Shown one piece after another: positions 26,685-36,011 of a stretch of DNA of 64,000 bases (its first letter is position 1; each line of letters opens with the position of its first letter). The position numbers were made by a program, and so were the translations under genes. The notes beneath the pieces were generated by a model. That model was not told the DNA's origin. It saw only the letters and a program-made list of their open reading frames with translations, and ran no database searches. The DNA lies in contig JAEZTQ010000011.1 of NCBI GenBank assembly GCA_023443625.1, positions 1-64,000 on the forward strand, read 5' to 3'. Source of the DNA: Bacillota bacterium. GTDB lineage: Bacteria; Bacillota_A; Clostridia; Lachnospirales; Lachnospiraceae.

Positions 26685-27432
26685 AATAAAGAATGTTAAA
26701 AAATCCTTTGGTAAATTGGGAGTTCTTAAAGATGTATCTATGCATGTCGAGGATGGTCAGGTAGTTGTAATACTTGGTCCAAGCGGTTCAGGAAAGACCA
26801 CTCTACTACGTTGCATCAATTTTCTGGAAAATGCGGATTATGGAGAACTTTCTTTAGGAAATATCCATGTTGATTTAAAAAAAGCTACAAAGAAGCAGAT
26901 ACTCCAAATCAGAAGAAAAACTGCATTTGTTTTCCAAAACTACAATCTGTTTGCAAATAAGACAGCAATAGAAAATGTAATGGAAGGGCTTATTACGGCA
27001 AGAAAGATCCCGAAGGAGGAGGCCAAGGAAAAGGCAAAGCAAGCATTGGACTGGGTTGGATTATCTGATAAGTACGACAATTATCCGGTGCAGTTATCTG
27101 GCGGACAGCAACAGCGTGTAGGAATAGCCCGGGCTTTTGTTCTGGATCCAGAGGTGATTCTGTTTGATGAGCCTACTTCTTCCCTCGATCCGGAGCTGGT
27201 AGGAGAGACCTTGGAGCTGATTAAGCGAGTTGCCCAGAAGGGCATTACGATGATTGTGGTGACACATGAAATGTCCTTTGCACAGGATGTCGCTGATAAG
27301 GTAGTATTTATGGATGAAGGTGTTGTAGTGGAAGAAGGCTCACCGAGAGAGATATTTACTAAGCCGAGAGAAGAAAGAACCAGACAGTTTTTATCCAGAA
27401 TAATATCATTTGAATCCAATTATTCTATTTAA
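26677..27432 (+). CDS. Amino-acid ABC transporter ATPase, TcyN-like
   Basis: A 251-residue ATPase of the polar amino-acid importer class: Walker A GPSGSGKTTLLR (residues 34-45), signature LSGGQQQRVGIARA, Walker B VILFDEPTSSLDPE and H-loop VTHEM. It overlaps the upstream permease by eight bases, with GGAGG before the ATG. It completes the transporter. The next gene, 131 bases on, is the second NifD-like gene. Confidence 0.9.
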   Translation: MIEIKNVKKSFGKLGVLKDVSMHVEDGQVVVILGPSGSGKTTLLRCINFLENADYGELSLGNIHVDLKKATKKQILQIRRKTAFVFQNYNLFANKTAIENVMEGLITARKIPKEEAKEKAKQALDWVGLSDKYDNYPVQLSGGQQQRVGIARAFVLDPEVILFDEPTSSLDPELVGETLELIKRVAQKGITMIVVTHEMSFAQDVADKVVFMDEGVVVEEGSPREIFTKPREERTRQFLSRIISFESNYSI

Positions 27433-27563
27433 TGATAAAGTATCAGGAAAGTATAATGCAAAGAATCTATTAGTCGATTAAGGATTACAAGGATTATTTG
27501 GTTATGCAATCCCAATAAGAGCTTTTGATTGATCCTGCTTTGATAAGGAAAGGAGAAAAATTA

Positions 27564-29009
27564 ATGAGTAGTACTTATTCAGGAATACGTGAAAGCCGCC
27601 CTGATACTTTTAATGATTGTGGTGGAAATAGCAGAAAAATAGCCTCTGAATTTAAAAAACGTTGTCTTAAGGCTGCTGACCGTACCTTTAGTCAGGGCTT
27701 ACAATGTCAGCAGATTAACAGTTTGTCAGCATTGATGTCGCTTGAGGATGCGATATTTATTGCACATTCGCCTCAAGGCTGTGTCGGATGTACTACAATG
27801 GCGTCTGATATATACCGGGTAGGGCAGGCACACAGAGGAATTAGGGTTATTAAGAATCCAAGAGTTATTGTATCCAATCTGGATCAAAAGGACATTATAT
27901 TGGGTGGAGAGGAGAAACTAAAGGAGGCAGTACATTTAGCACAGGAACGATATCAGCCGAAGCTGATATTCATCTTCACCTCCTGCGCCTCAGGTATCAT
28001 TGGAGATGATGTTGACGCAGTTGCAAGGGAATTGCAGGAGGAAAGCGAAGCATTAATTATTCCGGTTCATTGTGACGGCTTCAAATCAAAAATCTGTGCC
28101 TCCGGTTTTGATGCAGCTTTCCTCGCTATCTCAAAATATATTCTAAAGGGTGAGAGAACTCCTAAGGAGGAGGGCCTGATTAATCTGTTTGCTCCGGTTT
28201 CCATAAGCTATAAGGATCAATTGGAAATCGAAAGAATGCTGGGACTTTTGGGGTTGAAGGCAAATTACATTCCTTTTTACAGTTCACTTGAGAAAATCAA
28301 TAGAATACCGTCAGCGCAGGCCTCTACTTCGATCTGTAAGGTATTTGCCGATGAATTCATGAAGGAGTTGCAGGAGGATTACGACATTCCGTTCTCGCAT
28401 ACTGTCATGCCAATCGGAGTCAGAAATACGGATAAATGGCTCAGAGGTGTTGCAGCTCTATTCGATAAGGAGGAGGAGGCCGATGTTTATATTGAACAGG
28501 AGCATGCCAGAATTCTTCCTGAAATTGATAAAATTAAAAAGCGTCTTCAGGGAAAACGTGTGTTTATCTGCGGCGGTACCGGACGCTCTTTTGCAGCTGC
28601 GGCTTTAATTGATGATTTTGGTATGGAATTGGTTGGTTTGGAGACTCCGACCTACGATGATGATGCACAGATTGATATTGAATACCTGAATGCAAATCAT
28701 AAGGATTTTATTATTGACATCGCCAATATGCAGCCCTTCGAGCAGATAAATCTTGTGAACCGTCTTAAGCCGGATGTATTCATCGGTGTTCCCTCCTGGT
28801 CGGCAAGGCTTGGAATACCAAGCACCCACGTGCTTGATATGAAACGTCCGACCATGGGTTATGACGGTATCCTTTATCTTGGCAATAAAATAGCGGATCA
28901 GATTGAAAACCCGGGATTTAATAAGAAGCTTGCTTCCTATGCAAGACTTCCGTATAAGAAGACCTGGTATGAGAAGGATCCATTTAAATTCATAAAACCA
29001 TTGGACTAA
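27564..29009 (+). CDS. Nitrogenase component 1 alpha-like protein (NifD/NifE-like, pair 2)
   Basis: This 481-residue protein is a paralogue of the NifD-like protein of pair 1. P-cluster-type cysteines are Cys48 (GLQCQQIN), Cys73 (SPQGCVGC) and Cys141 (TSCASGIIGDD), with the same 25-residue Cys-Cys spacing as pair 1. Cys258 (SICKVFADEF) is again sixteen residues before the turn (YDIP), so by eye it matches the cofactor cysteine of NifD. Near the C-terminus, GIPSTHVLDMKRPTMGYDG keeps the GxP and GYDG landmarks of NifD/NifE, with His422 close to but not exactly at the cofactor-histidine position. It could be a second enzyme or a NifEN-like scaffold. AAAGGAG supports the ATG at 27564. Confidence 0.87.
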   Translation: MSSTYSGIRESRPDTFNDCGGNSRKIASEFKKRCLKAADRTFSQGLQCQQINSLSALMSLEDAIFIAHSPQGCVGCTTMASDIYRVGQAHRGIRVIKNPRVIVSNLDQKDIILGGEEKLKEAVHLAQERYQPKLIFIFTSCASGIIGDDVDAVARELQEESEALIIPVHCDGFKSKICASGFDAAFLAISKYILKGERTPKEEGLINLFAPVSISYKDQLEIERMLGLLGLKANYIPFYSSLEKINRIPSAQASTSICKVFADEFMKELQEDYDIPFSHTVMPIGVRNTDKWLRGVAALFDKEEEADVYIEQEHARILPEIDKIKKRLQGKRVFICGGTGRSFAAAALIDDFGMELVGLETPTYDDDAQIDIEYLNANHKDFIIDIANMQPFEQINLVNRLKPDVFIGVPSWSARLGIPSTHVLDMKRPTMGYDGILYLGNKIADQIENPGFNKKLASYARLPYKKTWYEKDPFKFIKPLD

Positions 29010-29043
29010 TAATTGACTGCCACAAGGCAGTAGGGAGGATCAT

Positions 29044-30330
29044 ATGTCAGTAGTAACAGAAAGCCCGCGAGGCAATTGTGTTATTGGTGGAATTAACGCT
29101 GTATTAGGTGCTGTGTATAAGGTTTGTCCGATATATCATTCCGGACCCGGCTGCTGTATGCAGACCTCTGCAGGAGAAGCTGGACAGTCAGGAGGAAGGT
29201 CTCCTCATTTCTTATCCGGTGTTTCACTACCTTCTTCCAATATGTTGGAGAGAGAGGTAGTATTCGGTGGAATCGATAAGCTGCGCAGTACGATTGAAGG
29301 AGCGGTTGAGATTATAGATGCGGATGTGTATTTTGTGCTTACCGGTTGTACCGCAGGCATTATCGGTGATGATATTAAGAGTGTGACAGCGGAATTTCAG
29401 GAGAGAGGGATTAAGGTTTATCCAATAGAAACTCCCGGCTTTGCGGGAGACAGTTATCTTGGATATGAGGCAGCCTTTCAAGCGTTCCTGACATATCTTG
29501 TGGAAGAAAATCTGACGAAGCAAGATAATCTGGTTAATTTATTCGGTATTATACCCTATCATGATCCGTTCTGGGCAGGTAATCTGGAGGAACTGACCAG
29601 GATATTAAAAAAGCTGGGTTTAAAGGTAAATACTTTCTTTACAGAGCACCAGGGAGTAGAGACTATCAGTAATTCGTCGGCAGCAGCCTTAAATATCATT
29701 GTAAATCCATGGTTATTGAAAGGTGCGGCAAAGGAATATGAAAAACGATTTGGAATCGCAACGCTCCGTATCCCGGGACTTCCGATTGGAGCATCAGATA
29801 CAACTTCCTTTGTACGCAAGGTTGGGGAGGCACTTTTGCTAGATCCGGAGCTGGTGGATAGCGTGATTGCTGAAGAAGAGGAATATGTCTATAATTTTCT
29901 CGAAACTGCTATTGGTGCATTAAGTTGGAAGAGATTTGCCGTAGTAGCTGATGCAAATACTGCAGTCGGAATAACAAGATTTCTGGCCAATGATTATAGT
30001 TTTACTCCGATTGTAACGATTGTGACAGATCCAATGTTTCGTGAAGAGGATAAGGAACGCATCACGCAACAGATTTTAAGTCTTGAGTATGCAAAGCCGC
30101 CAAAGTTGATTTTTGAAACGGATCAGTACAGAATAACAAAGGCTCTGGAGGAATACGAGGAAATTACATTACTGATTGGCAGCACCAATGAGAGGGAATT
30201 TGCAATGGCTAAGGATGTCCAGTGCAGTGTTATAGCGTTTCCGATTACAGATCGGCTGATATTTAACCGTACCTACATAGGCTATCGGGGCAGTCTTACC
30301 TTGATCGAAGACCTGTATGATAATTTATAA
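29044..30330 (+). CDS. Nitrogenase component 1 beta-like protein (NifK/NifN-like, pair 2)
   Basis: This is the 428-residue partner of the preceding protein. Cysteines at 12 (GNCVIGG), 37/38 (SGPGCCMQ) and 102 (LTGCTAGIIGDD) correspond to the P-cluster-type set; Cys28 is extra. It shares HDPFW and the C-terminal FPITDRLIFNRTYIGYRG with the pair 1 beta subunit (VVERLIINSSIAGYKG), so the pairs arose by duplication. GGGAGG precedes the ATG. A strong terminator follows at 30501, which ends the main locus. Confidence 0.87.
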   Translation: MSVVTESPRGNCVIGGINAVLGAVYKVCPIYHSGPGCCMQTSAGEAGQSGGRSPHFLSGVSLPSSNMLEREVVFGGIDKLRSTIEGAVEIIDADVYFVLTGCTAGIIGDDIKSVTAEFQERGIKVYPIETPGFAGDSYLGYEAAFQAFLTYLVEENLTKQDNLVNLFGIIPYHDPFWAGNLEELTRILKKLGLKVNTFFTEHQGVETISNSSAAALNIIVNPWLLKGAAKEYEKRFGIATLRIPGLPIGASDTTSFVRKVGEALLLDPELVDSVIAEEEEYVYNFLETAIGALSWKRFAVVADANTAVGITRFLANDYSFTPIVTIVTDPMFREEDKERITQQILSLEYAKPPKLIFETDQYRITKALEEYEEITLLIGSTNEREFAMAKDVQCSVIAFPITDRLIFNRTYIGYRGSLTLIEDLYDNL

Positions 30331-30500
30331 TTAATTCTTCATAAGTAACTACCGGTAAACTCTGATCAAAAACAAATTTATATATATGATATATACTTGA
30401 TATAACTAGCTTACAGGTGTCCGGTAGCTGCTAATATGGGGTGGTATAGATGTAGGGCAAAGCAGATTGATCCGGATATGGAATATGTCTGAAATCGGAT

Positions 30501-30540
30501 AAAACGCATACGTAACCCTTTGGGGTTGTTATGCGTTTTT
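30501..30540 (+). terminator. Terminator of the nitrogenase-like locus
   Basis: AAAACGCATAxxxAACCC pairs with GGGTTxxTATGCGTTTTT around a short loop, ending in a U-run. In the preceding spacer a weaker inverted repeat (CTACCGG at 30349, CCGGTAG at 30421) is also visible. Confidence 0.85.
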
Positions 30541-30587
30541 GCGGTTCTAAAAAAATTAGTATTTTAAGATAAAATATGTAAAACTTA

Positions 30588-30616
30588 TTGACAATTGGAA
30601 AATATTATTATATATT
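30588..30616 (+). promoter_or_regulatory. Sigma-A promoter of the small YezD-like gene
   Basis: TTGACA (30588-30593), a 17-base spacer and TATATT (30611-30616), 48 bases upstream of the small gene. Confidence 0.75.
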
Positions 30617-30663
30617 AATACATATTAATCATATAAGAAAAGTATGAAAAAGAGGGATGGATA

Positions 30664-30828
30664 TTGGAAAAGATGAATAGCTTACTTCAAAAGAATAAAA
30701 TATCAGATAATGAAATTCAAAAGATCATTGAATTTTTAGAAACGATAAAATACGGATCAGTGACCATTATAGTTCAGGATGGAAAGATTATGCAGATTGA
30801 AAGAAATGAAAAAATCAGAATTAAGTAA
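30664..30828 (+). CDS. Small YezD-like (DUF2292) protein
   Basis: A 54-residue frame starts at TTG 30664 with AGAGGG seven bases upstream. It reads MEKMNSLLQKNKI and ends with YGSVTIIVQDGKIMQIERN-EKIRIK. The YGSVTIxxQDGKxxQIERxEK signature is that of the YezD/DUF2292 family, whose members are often encoded beside sulfate or sulfonate assimilation genes (recalled, not searched). Function unknown; probably cytoplasmic. Its own promoter and its place immediately after the nitrogenase-like locus add to the sulfur theme. Confidence 0.8.
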   Translation: MEKMNSLLQKNKISDNEIQKIIEFLETIKYGSVTIIVQDGKIMQIERNEKIRIK

Positions 30829-30919
30829 TTCTTTAATAATTATCTCAACGTACCCATCTTGATAAAACTTACTAATACTTTAAATATAATATATTATATT
30901 TTGATAATTAAGCATGAGT

Positions 30920-30987
30920 AAAGGTATCTAGGGATTGGCGTAAGCTGTTAATCTGTTTACGCCAATCCTATTGAAAATATACCTTTA
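30920..30987. terminator. Bidirectional terminator between convergent genes
   Basis: GGATTGGCGTAA (30932-30943) pairs with TTTACGCCAATCC (30956-30968), and outer arms AAAGGTAT/ATACCTTT (30920-30927, 30979-30986) extend the structure. It lies between the YezD-like gene and the convergent zinc-ribbon gene. Confidence 0.7.
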
Positions 30988-30994
30988 AAACCAT

Positions 30995-31465
30995 TTATGA
31001 AATCTTACCTAAGATATAGCATAGAATGGCTGTGACTAGACTTGCAATTATTATGATTCTTGCTACGAATTTAGGCTTTTTATAAAAAGGAACGGTGTAG
31101 ACTTCATTCGTCTCTTCCGGTTCGGTCGCTTCTTCCTGTGGCATAAGATTACTTATTAATTCCTTTGCCCTCTGATAATCCTTCTGCGAGACATAAATAT
31201 CTTCTCCAAAAACGGAATACCCCATGTAAATATTCATATAACCGCCGGCACCCTGACTCTTTTTATAACAGGGGATCTGATTATCTGCCAGTAATTCCAT
31301 GATGATTCCTGCATCAATTGCATTTGAAAAACTTCCGATTTTAATTGGCTGAGTATCCTCTGAAATATTACCATCTTCCGTAGAATGTTCAATTAAACTA
31401 ACATTACAATCCGGACAAAAAGTTATTTCATCAGTATAGTTTTTATTACACTTGGGACAGTACAT
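30995..31465 (-). CDS. Zinc-ribbon membrane protein with DUF2007-like domain
   Basis: This 156-residue protein has an N-terminal zinc ribbon (CPKCNKNY and CPDCNVSL), then a region of about residues 40-105 like the DUF2007 putative signal-transducing domain (IGSFSNAIDAGIIMELLADN, then VSQKDYQRAKELI). An acidic linker and one C-terminal transmembrane helix (ARIIIIASLVTAILCYIL) follow, so the soluble part faces the cytoplasm. AAGGAGG precedes the ATG. Function unknown; it stands alone. Confidence 0.75.
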   Translation of the reverse strand: MYCPKCNKNYTDEITFCPDCNVSLIEHSTEDGNISEDTQPIKIGSFSNAIDAGIIMELLADNQIPCYKKSQGAGGYMNIYMGYSVFGEDIYVSQKDYQRAKELISNLMPQEEATEPEETNEVYTVPFYKKPKFVARIIIIASLVTAILCYILGKIS

Positions 31466-31658
31466 GAGATACCTCCTTTATCATGTTCTATATTACTAAT
31501 ATATAACATTTTTTTGTATTTGTAATTAAAAATTAAAATTATCCTTACACGACTTTCCTTTTTGTAACAGCTAATAAATAGACTACAAGCTTTATATGAA
31601 ATTTCTCGGATTTTTTCTACGGATAGTCTGATGGATGTATCTTCTTTATAAAATAAAA

Positions 31659-31689
31659 TTACCCGCCAAAATTATTTTAAGGCGGGTAA
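31659..31689 (-). terminator. Terminator of the transducer gene
   Basis: TTACCCGCC and GGCGGGTAA form a perfect 9-bp stem; the minus-strand side continues with TTTTATTTT. Confidence 0.85.
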
Positions 31690-31757
31690 TTATTACTCCT
31701 AATCTCTTAGATTAGGTATTATGAATAGGATAAATATAATATCTATTAAATGATTTA

Positions 31758-33914
31758 CTAATCGGAAACACTGTATGTATCAATAACCTCAGTTCTGGTA
31801 TAAGTAGTATTTTCCGGAACTTCATTTGCTACCAGATAATTATAGAGATAAATAAACGGGTCGTGACCCTGGCTGAAAGGATCTTGTCGGAATGCTTTAT
31901 GTACAATACCTTTCTTTATTAAGCTTAGTATTTCATCATCATAATCAAAACAGAAGAGCTTAATTTTACCAATAAGCTTTAATTCCTCTATAGCTTTAGC
32001 AGCTCCGGGAGCACCACCTCCAATAAATAGAATACCATTTACATTTGGTAGATAATATAGTAACTCTTTCAGCTTCTTATAGACCTGTCCGTTATTTATC
32101 ATATCATCGACTTCAGCCACAATTTTGATATTCTTGTTTTTACTCAATGTAGCTACCGCAGCATCCCTTCGAATGGTATTGATAGAAGAGGAAGCTTCTC
32201 CTTTAAAGATAATTACTTCTCCTTCATCATTGATACTTCTTGCGAGAATTTCACCGGCTAACGAACCTTCTGCGCGAACATCTGGGCCAAAGTAGGAAAG
32301 ACGTTTTGTACTACCTGCAAAATCGCAATTAAATGACATAACGGGAATTTTCTTTTCATTTGCTTTCTGGATACATTCATCGATACCATTCACAAAACCC
32401 GGTAGGATCAATCCGTTACAGCCTGCTTCAATCTTCTCATTCAGTATTTCAGCGAAGGTATGATCGATGGTTTGAAAACCTATGAATTCAATATCGACAT
32501 TTTTACCCTTAAGCTCTGTCTGTGCATATAGGGCTCCTTGTTTGACAGATAGCCAAAAAGGATTGTTATCAGGGCTCATCATAACAAATTTCAGTTGCTT
32601 CGTATTTTCATTACTTACAGGAGCGACTGAAGTTGTATATCTCTTAAGAAGATTTTCTAAATTAGAGAGCATCTTTTTAAGTGATATGGCCTGGCTATTA
32701 ATCTCTTCATTTTCAGCCAATTCTTCTTCAGTAACAGCTGCGACATCCTGAGTAATACTTGATATTTCATTTGAAGCATCATGAAGTACGGCTCCTTGTT
32801 TACTGATTTCTTTGGTGTTTTCACTAATCATGATGGACTCTTCATATACCATTTTAATATCAGAATTTAAGATATTTGCATTGTTATTAATAGTATCAAA
32901 GGAATCCTTTACAGTATTAAAGATTTGTTTACTCATTGTGAAACTACTTGTTACATTAGCTATACTTTCACTTACTTTCGAATTGCTCTTTAAAATATTA
33001 CTAAGCAAATTGTTAATCTGTGTTACACTTTCCTTGGTTGCATCAGACAGCTTATTCATTTCCTGAGCTACGATGGAAAAGCCTCTTCCGGCCTCACCGG
33101 CTCTGGCTGCTTCTACACGGGAGTTAAGCGAAAGAAGATTTAACTGTCCCGTGATATTCATGATTAAACTACTGAATTCATCAATTTCCTCAAGATTAGT
33201 ATTCAAGGTCTTGATAAAGTTCGAGGTTTCCTCAAGATTTGAAGTAATTAACATCATTTGTTCGCTGTACTTGTCTAAATGATTAGCCCCATCTGCTGTC
33301 AATTTAACCGTGGTTTCCACAAAGCCTTCAATACTTCCTAACGTTGTTGTGATACGGGATGCTCCTACACTAACCTTTTCAATACCTTCCAGTGTACTTC
33401 TGGCAATTATCAACTGCTCCTGAGCCTTTTCCGCAACGATTGACATGTTGGATGCAATCTGTTCATTTCCCTTATAGGTCATATCTATACTTTTGGTTAC
33501 CTTATCTACAGCATCAGATAGAATGATAACATTACTTTTGGTAGCCTCTATGTAACTAAGAAGATTTCTTTTCATATCATTCACCGCAGAAGTAAGAATC
33601 TCAAGACCTCTTGTCTTCTCGGAAATGATATCGCTGATATTTAGATTACCCTGAGATAATTTAGTTGCATTCTGATCTATTAGCCGAATTGCTTTCAAAA
33701 AGTGATACAATAGATATAACAGGATGCCTGATAATACGATTACTATAAATAGAGCTAATGGAATAATAAAATGAAAGACTGCCTTACTAAAGAAGCCAGG
33801 TATTGCTACTAGTAGTGTAAAACCAGGTATGATGGCTGCAAGAATAAGTATGAGTGATTGTGTATTTTTCCTATCAAGAATAACCTTACTAATTTTCTGT
33901 ATTTTCTTTATCAT
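31758..33914 (-). CDS. Chemotaxis-type transducer with C-terminal periplasmic-binding-protein domain
   Basis: This 718-residue protein has two N-terminal membrane helices (about residues 15-36 and 45-68) separated by only a few residues, so there is almost no extracellular part. A HAMP-like linker and a methyl-accepting signalling coiled coil follow, with the conserved tip EAARAGEAGRGFSIVAQEM. From about residue 430 to the end lies a type 1 periplasmic-binding-protein fold (FVMMSPDNNPFWLSVKQGA, GLILPGFVNGI, FIGGGAPGAAKA), as in ribose/xylose-binding proteins. With this topology the binding domain is cytoplasmic, the reverse of normal chemoreceptors. GGGAGG supports the ATG at 33914. It may sense an internal sugar or sugar phosphate. 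Confidence 0.85.
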   Translation of the reverse strand: MIKKIQKISKVILDRKNTQSLILILAAIIPGFTLLVAIPGFFSKAVFHFIIPLALFIVIVLSGILLYLLYHFLKAIRLIDQNATKLSQGNLNISDIISEKTRGLEILTSAVNDMKRNLLSYIEATKSNVIILSDAVDKVTKSIDMTYKGNEQIASNMSIVAEKAQEQLIIARSTLEGIEKVSVGASRITTTLGSIEGFVETTVKLTADGANHLDKYSEQMMLITSNLEETSNFIKTLNTNLEEIDEFSSLIMNITGQLNLLSLNSRVEAARAGEAGRGFSIVAQEMNKLSDATKESVTQINNLLSNILKSNSKVSESIANVTSSFTMSKQIFNTVKDSFDTINNNANILNSDIKMVYEESIMISENTKEISKQGAVLHDASNEISSITQDVAAVTEEELAENEEINSQAISLKKMLSNLENLLKRYTTSVAPVSNENTKQLKFVMMSPDNNPFWLSVKQGALYAQTELKGKNVDIEFIGFQTIDHTFAEILNEKIEAGCNGLILPGFVNGIDECIQKANEKKIPVMSFNCDFAGSTKRLSYFGPDVRAEGSLAGEILARSINDEGEVIIFKGEASSSINTIRRDAAVATLSKNKNIKIVAEVDDMINNGQVYKKLKELLYYLPNVNGILFIGGGAPGAAKAIEELKLIGKIKLFCFDYDDEILSLIKKGIVHKAFRQDPFSQGHDPFIYLYNYLVANEVPENTTYTRTEVIDTYSVSD

Positions 33915-34361
33915 AAAAGTACCTCCCATAAATTAATAAGCACTCACTGGCTGTATTTTTGATGAGCAGCTCTGATGTAAAATTATTGAGTTGTTTTATA
34001 TAGTCAACGTAAGCTCTATGTATGATTGTTTCCTGTGATTCCATATAATTCACACGTATGCATACAAAGAGTTTCCGAGAGTGCTCAGTAGAGCAGATAG
34101 TTAATAAAAAAGGAAAAATAAGAAACAATTATGAAAATTTATGTTTATCTATCAAATAATGACAATATTCTAATACTATTTTATCATGTCATGACATATG
34201 TTACAATATGAAAATTGCTAAATTATAGATAAAACAAGGGTTAAATAAAAATAAAATACAGAAATTCTTCAATTACTGTGAACAGGCTGGCTACTTGTAA
34301 TGATAGAAATTCTATCCTTTATAAAAACCCACTTTGAACGTATGGAATGAAATCAATAAAA

Positions 34362-34396
34362 ATCGCTAACCCTAATTTTTGTATAAGGATTAGCGA
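34362..34396 (-). terminator. Terminator of the second transducer gene
   Basis: TCGCTAA-type arms (34362 onward) pair with TTAGCGA (to 34396). On the minus strand the stem is followed by TTTTTATT. Confidence 0.75.
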
Positions 34397-34439
34397 CTAT
34401 TCTTAGTTAAGAGCGAGATGGGAGTAGTATTATTATAAT

Positions 34440-35993
34440 TTACTTATTACTTTTTAAAAGTTCTTCAAGCAGATTCTTAAGCTGCATAACCGTATCATTT
34501 AGATTCATGGTCGAAAGATCAAGATTTTCAATAACTTCTGCCTGTTGTTCAATAGAAGCACTGATTTCCTCCGATGCAGCAGAATTTTGCTGGGTTATAG
34601 CAGACACTTCTTGAATAGAATCCATAACTGCATCCTTGTAATTATTAATTTCTCTAATAACCTCTGTCTGAATATTTAATTTCTCAATTGTATTTTCTGT
34701 TATCTCGGTGTTTTGTTTCAGACTGCTCCCAACATCCAAGGCCGCTGCACTTAATTGCAATGCTGTATCATTAACTTTCTTCATTTTATCTTTGGTATGG
34801 TCAAGTTCATTCAGAATATCCGTTACTGTATTTTTAATATCATCGATATTACTGGTTACTTGTTTTGCAAGCTTTCCAATCTCCTCTGCAACAACTATAA
34901 AGCCCTTTCCGTGTTCGCCGGCTCTTGCTCCTTCAATGGAAGCATTCAAAGCTAGAAGAGTTGTCTGATCGGCGATACCTTGAACAGCTGTTACGACCGT
35001 ATTAATGGTTGTCGCTTTATCTTGCAGCAGTTCAAACTGTGCCATAACCTCATTATTGGTATCGATATTACTATTATTTATAGTACTTAATCTATCCATC
35101 AATTGATTTACATTTGATTCTGTATTCTTTAATCCTTCAATATTTTCTTCCATTTCAATGGATATTTTGGCTGTATTAGAGATTTTAGTTGCCAGCTTTT
35201 CAACACCTTCGGCTCCCTCCCTTGCTCGGTCGGACTGCTCAAAAGCACCGGCAGTCATTTGCTGAGTTACCTGGGAAATGCTCGACATCACCTCAGAGGA
35301 TTGTTTTATAGAAGATGAAATATCATTAAAATACTTTACAAGGTGTTCGCTTATATCATTCGATTTATCGACAAGGTTCATTAGTTTTTGGTTATTTTCT
35401 TCAATTTCACTCTCTCTGGTCTTCACAAGAATTTCAGTAATAAAATAAGTTAAAGCATATAATCCTACGAAAGAAATAGTATTTACCAGTCCTCTTATTA
35501 TCCACTCGGATATCCATTGACTGGAATCAGGGCGGCAATAGGGATTGATATAAAATAATATTAATTCTGCGATAAATAGTGTTGGAATAACCATTAATAC
35601 TAACTTTCTATCCAGAAAAAATAATGAAAGGACAACAAAATAATAGCAAAAATTCCAAAATTCTAATGAAGTTGCTTCGTAGCCAAAGTATAAGTAGTTT
35701 ATTATTAATAGAAAGTAAAACAATACTTTTATTCGAAATAATCCTTTTACGTTAATGCTATCAGCTAATACGGTTTGCTTATATAAAATAAAAAATAAAA
35801 CAATTTCTGTAATACCAATAGGGAAGAAACCAATAAACAGTCTTATATCTTTCCCTGGAAACATATGTAACATTTTCATAGCAGGAAATATAAACATTCC
35901 AGCCATTGCACTGAGAGATAATATAATTAATATAAACTTCAATGTCTTCTTATAATACTCAATCATAGTTTTTGAACTGTTAATATTCTGCAT
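34440..35993 (-). CDS. Methyl-accepting chemotaxis-type protein with multi-span membrane domain
   Basis: This 517-residue protein has about six membrane helices in the first 190 residues (starting [19 protein letters not shown]) with very short loops. The cytoplasmic signalling domain has the tip [19 protein letters not shown] near residue 345. There is no recognisable extracellular ligand-binding domain, so a membrane-embedded signal, or a partner, is likely. Many Asn and Thr residues interrupt the coiled coil. GGGGGAA supports the ATG at 35993. It lies beside the other transducer in the same orientation but with its own terminator. No che genes are in the window. Confidence 0.85.
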   Translation of the reverse strand: MQNINSSKTMIEYYKKTLKFILIILSLSAMAGMFIFPAMKMLHMFPGKDIRLFIGFFPIGITEIVLFFILYKQTVLADSINVKGLFRIKVLFYFLLIINYLYFGYEATSLEFWNFCYYFVVLSLFFLDRKLVLMVIPTLFIAELILFYINPYCRPDSSQWISEWIIRGLVNTISFVGLYALTYFITEILVKTRESEIEENNQKLMNLVDKSNDISEHLVKYFNDISSSIKQSSEVMSSISQVTQQMTAGAFEQSDRAREGAEGVEKLATKISNTAKISIEMEENIEGLKNTESNVNQLMDRLSTINNSNIDTNNEVMAQFELLQDKATTINTVVTAVQGIADQTTLLALNASIEGARAGEHGKGFIVVAEEIGKLAKQVTSNIDDIKNTVTDILNELDHTKDKMKKVNDTALQLSAAALDVGSSLKQNTEITENTIEKLNIQTEVIREINNYKDAVMDSIQEVSAITQQNSAASEEISASIEQQAEVIENLDLSTMNLNDTVMQLKNLLEELLKSNK

Positions 35994-36011
35994 TTTAATT
36001 CCCCCAATCAT

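Noticed and set aside
19322..30330. A canonical nitrogen-fixation (nif) cluster
   Set aside because: There is no recognisable nifV, nifEN set, nifU/S, molybdate transporter or nifA. The K-like proteins are short, and the cofactor histidine is not in place, so N2 fixation is not claimed.
33889..34128. A 79-residue minus-strand frame overlapping the start of the transducer gene
   Set aside because: No SD at either possible start, no family resemblance, and it overlaps the SD of the transducer.
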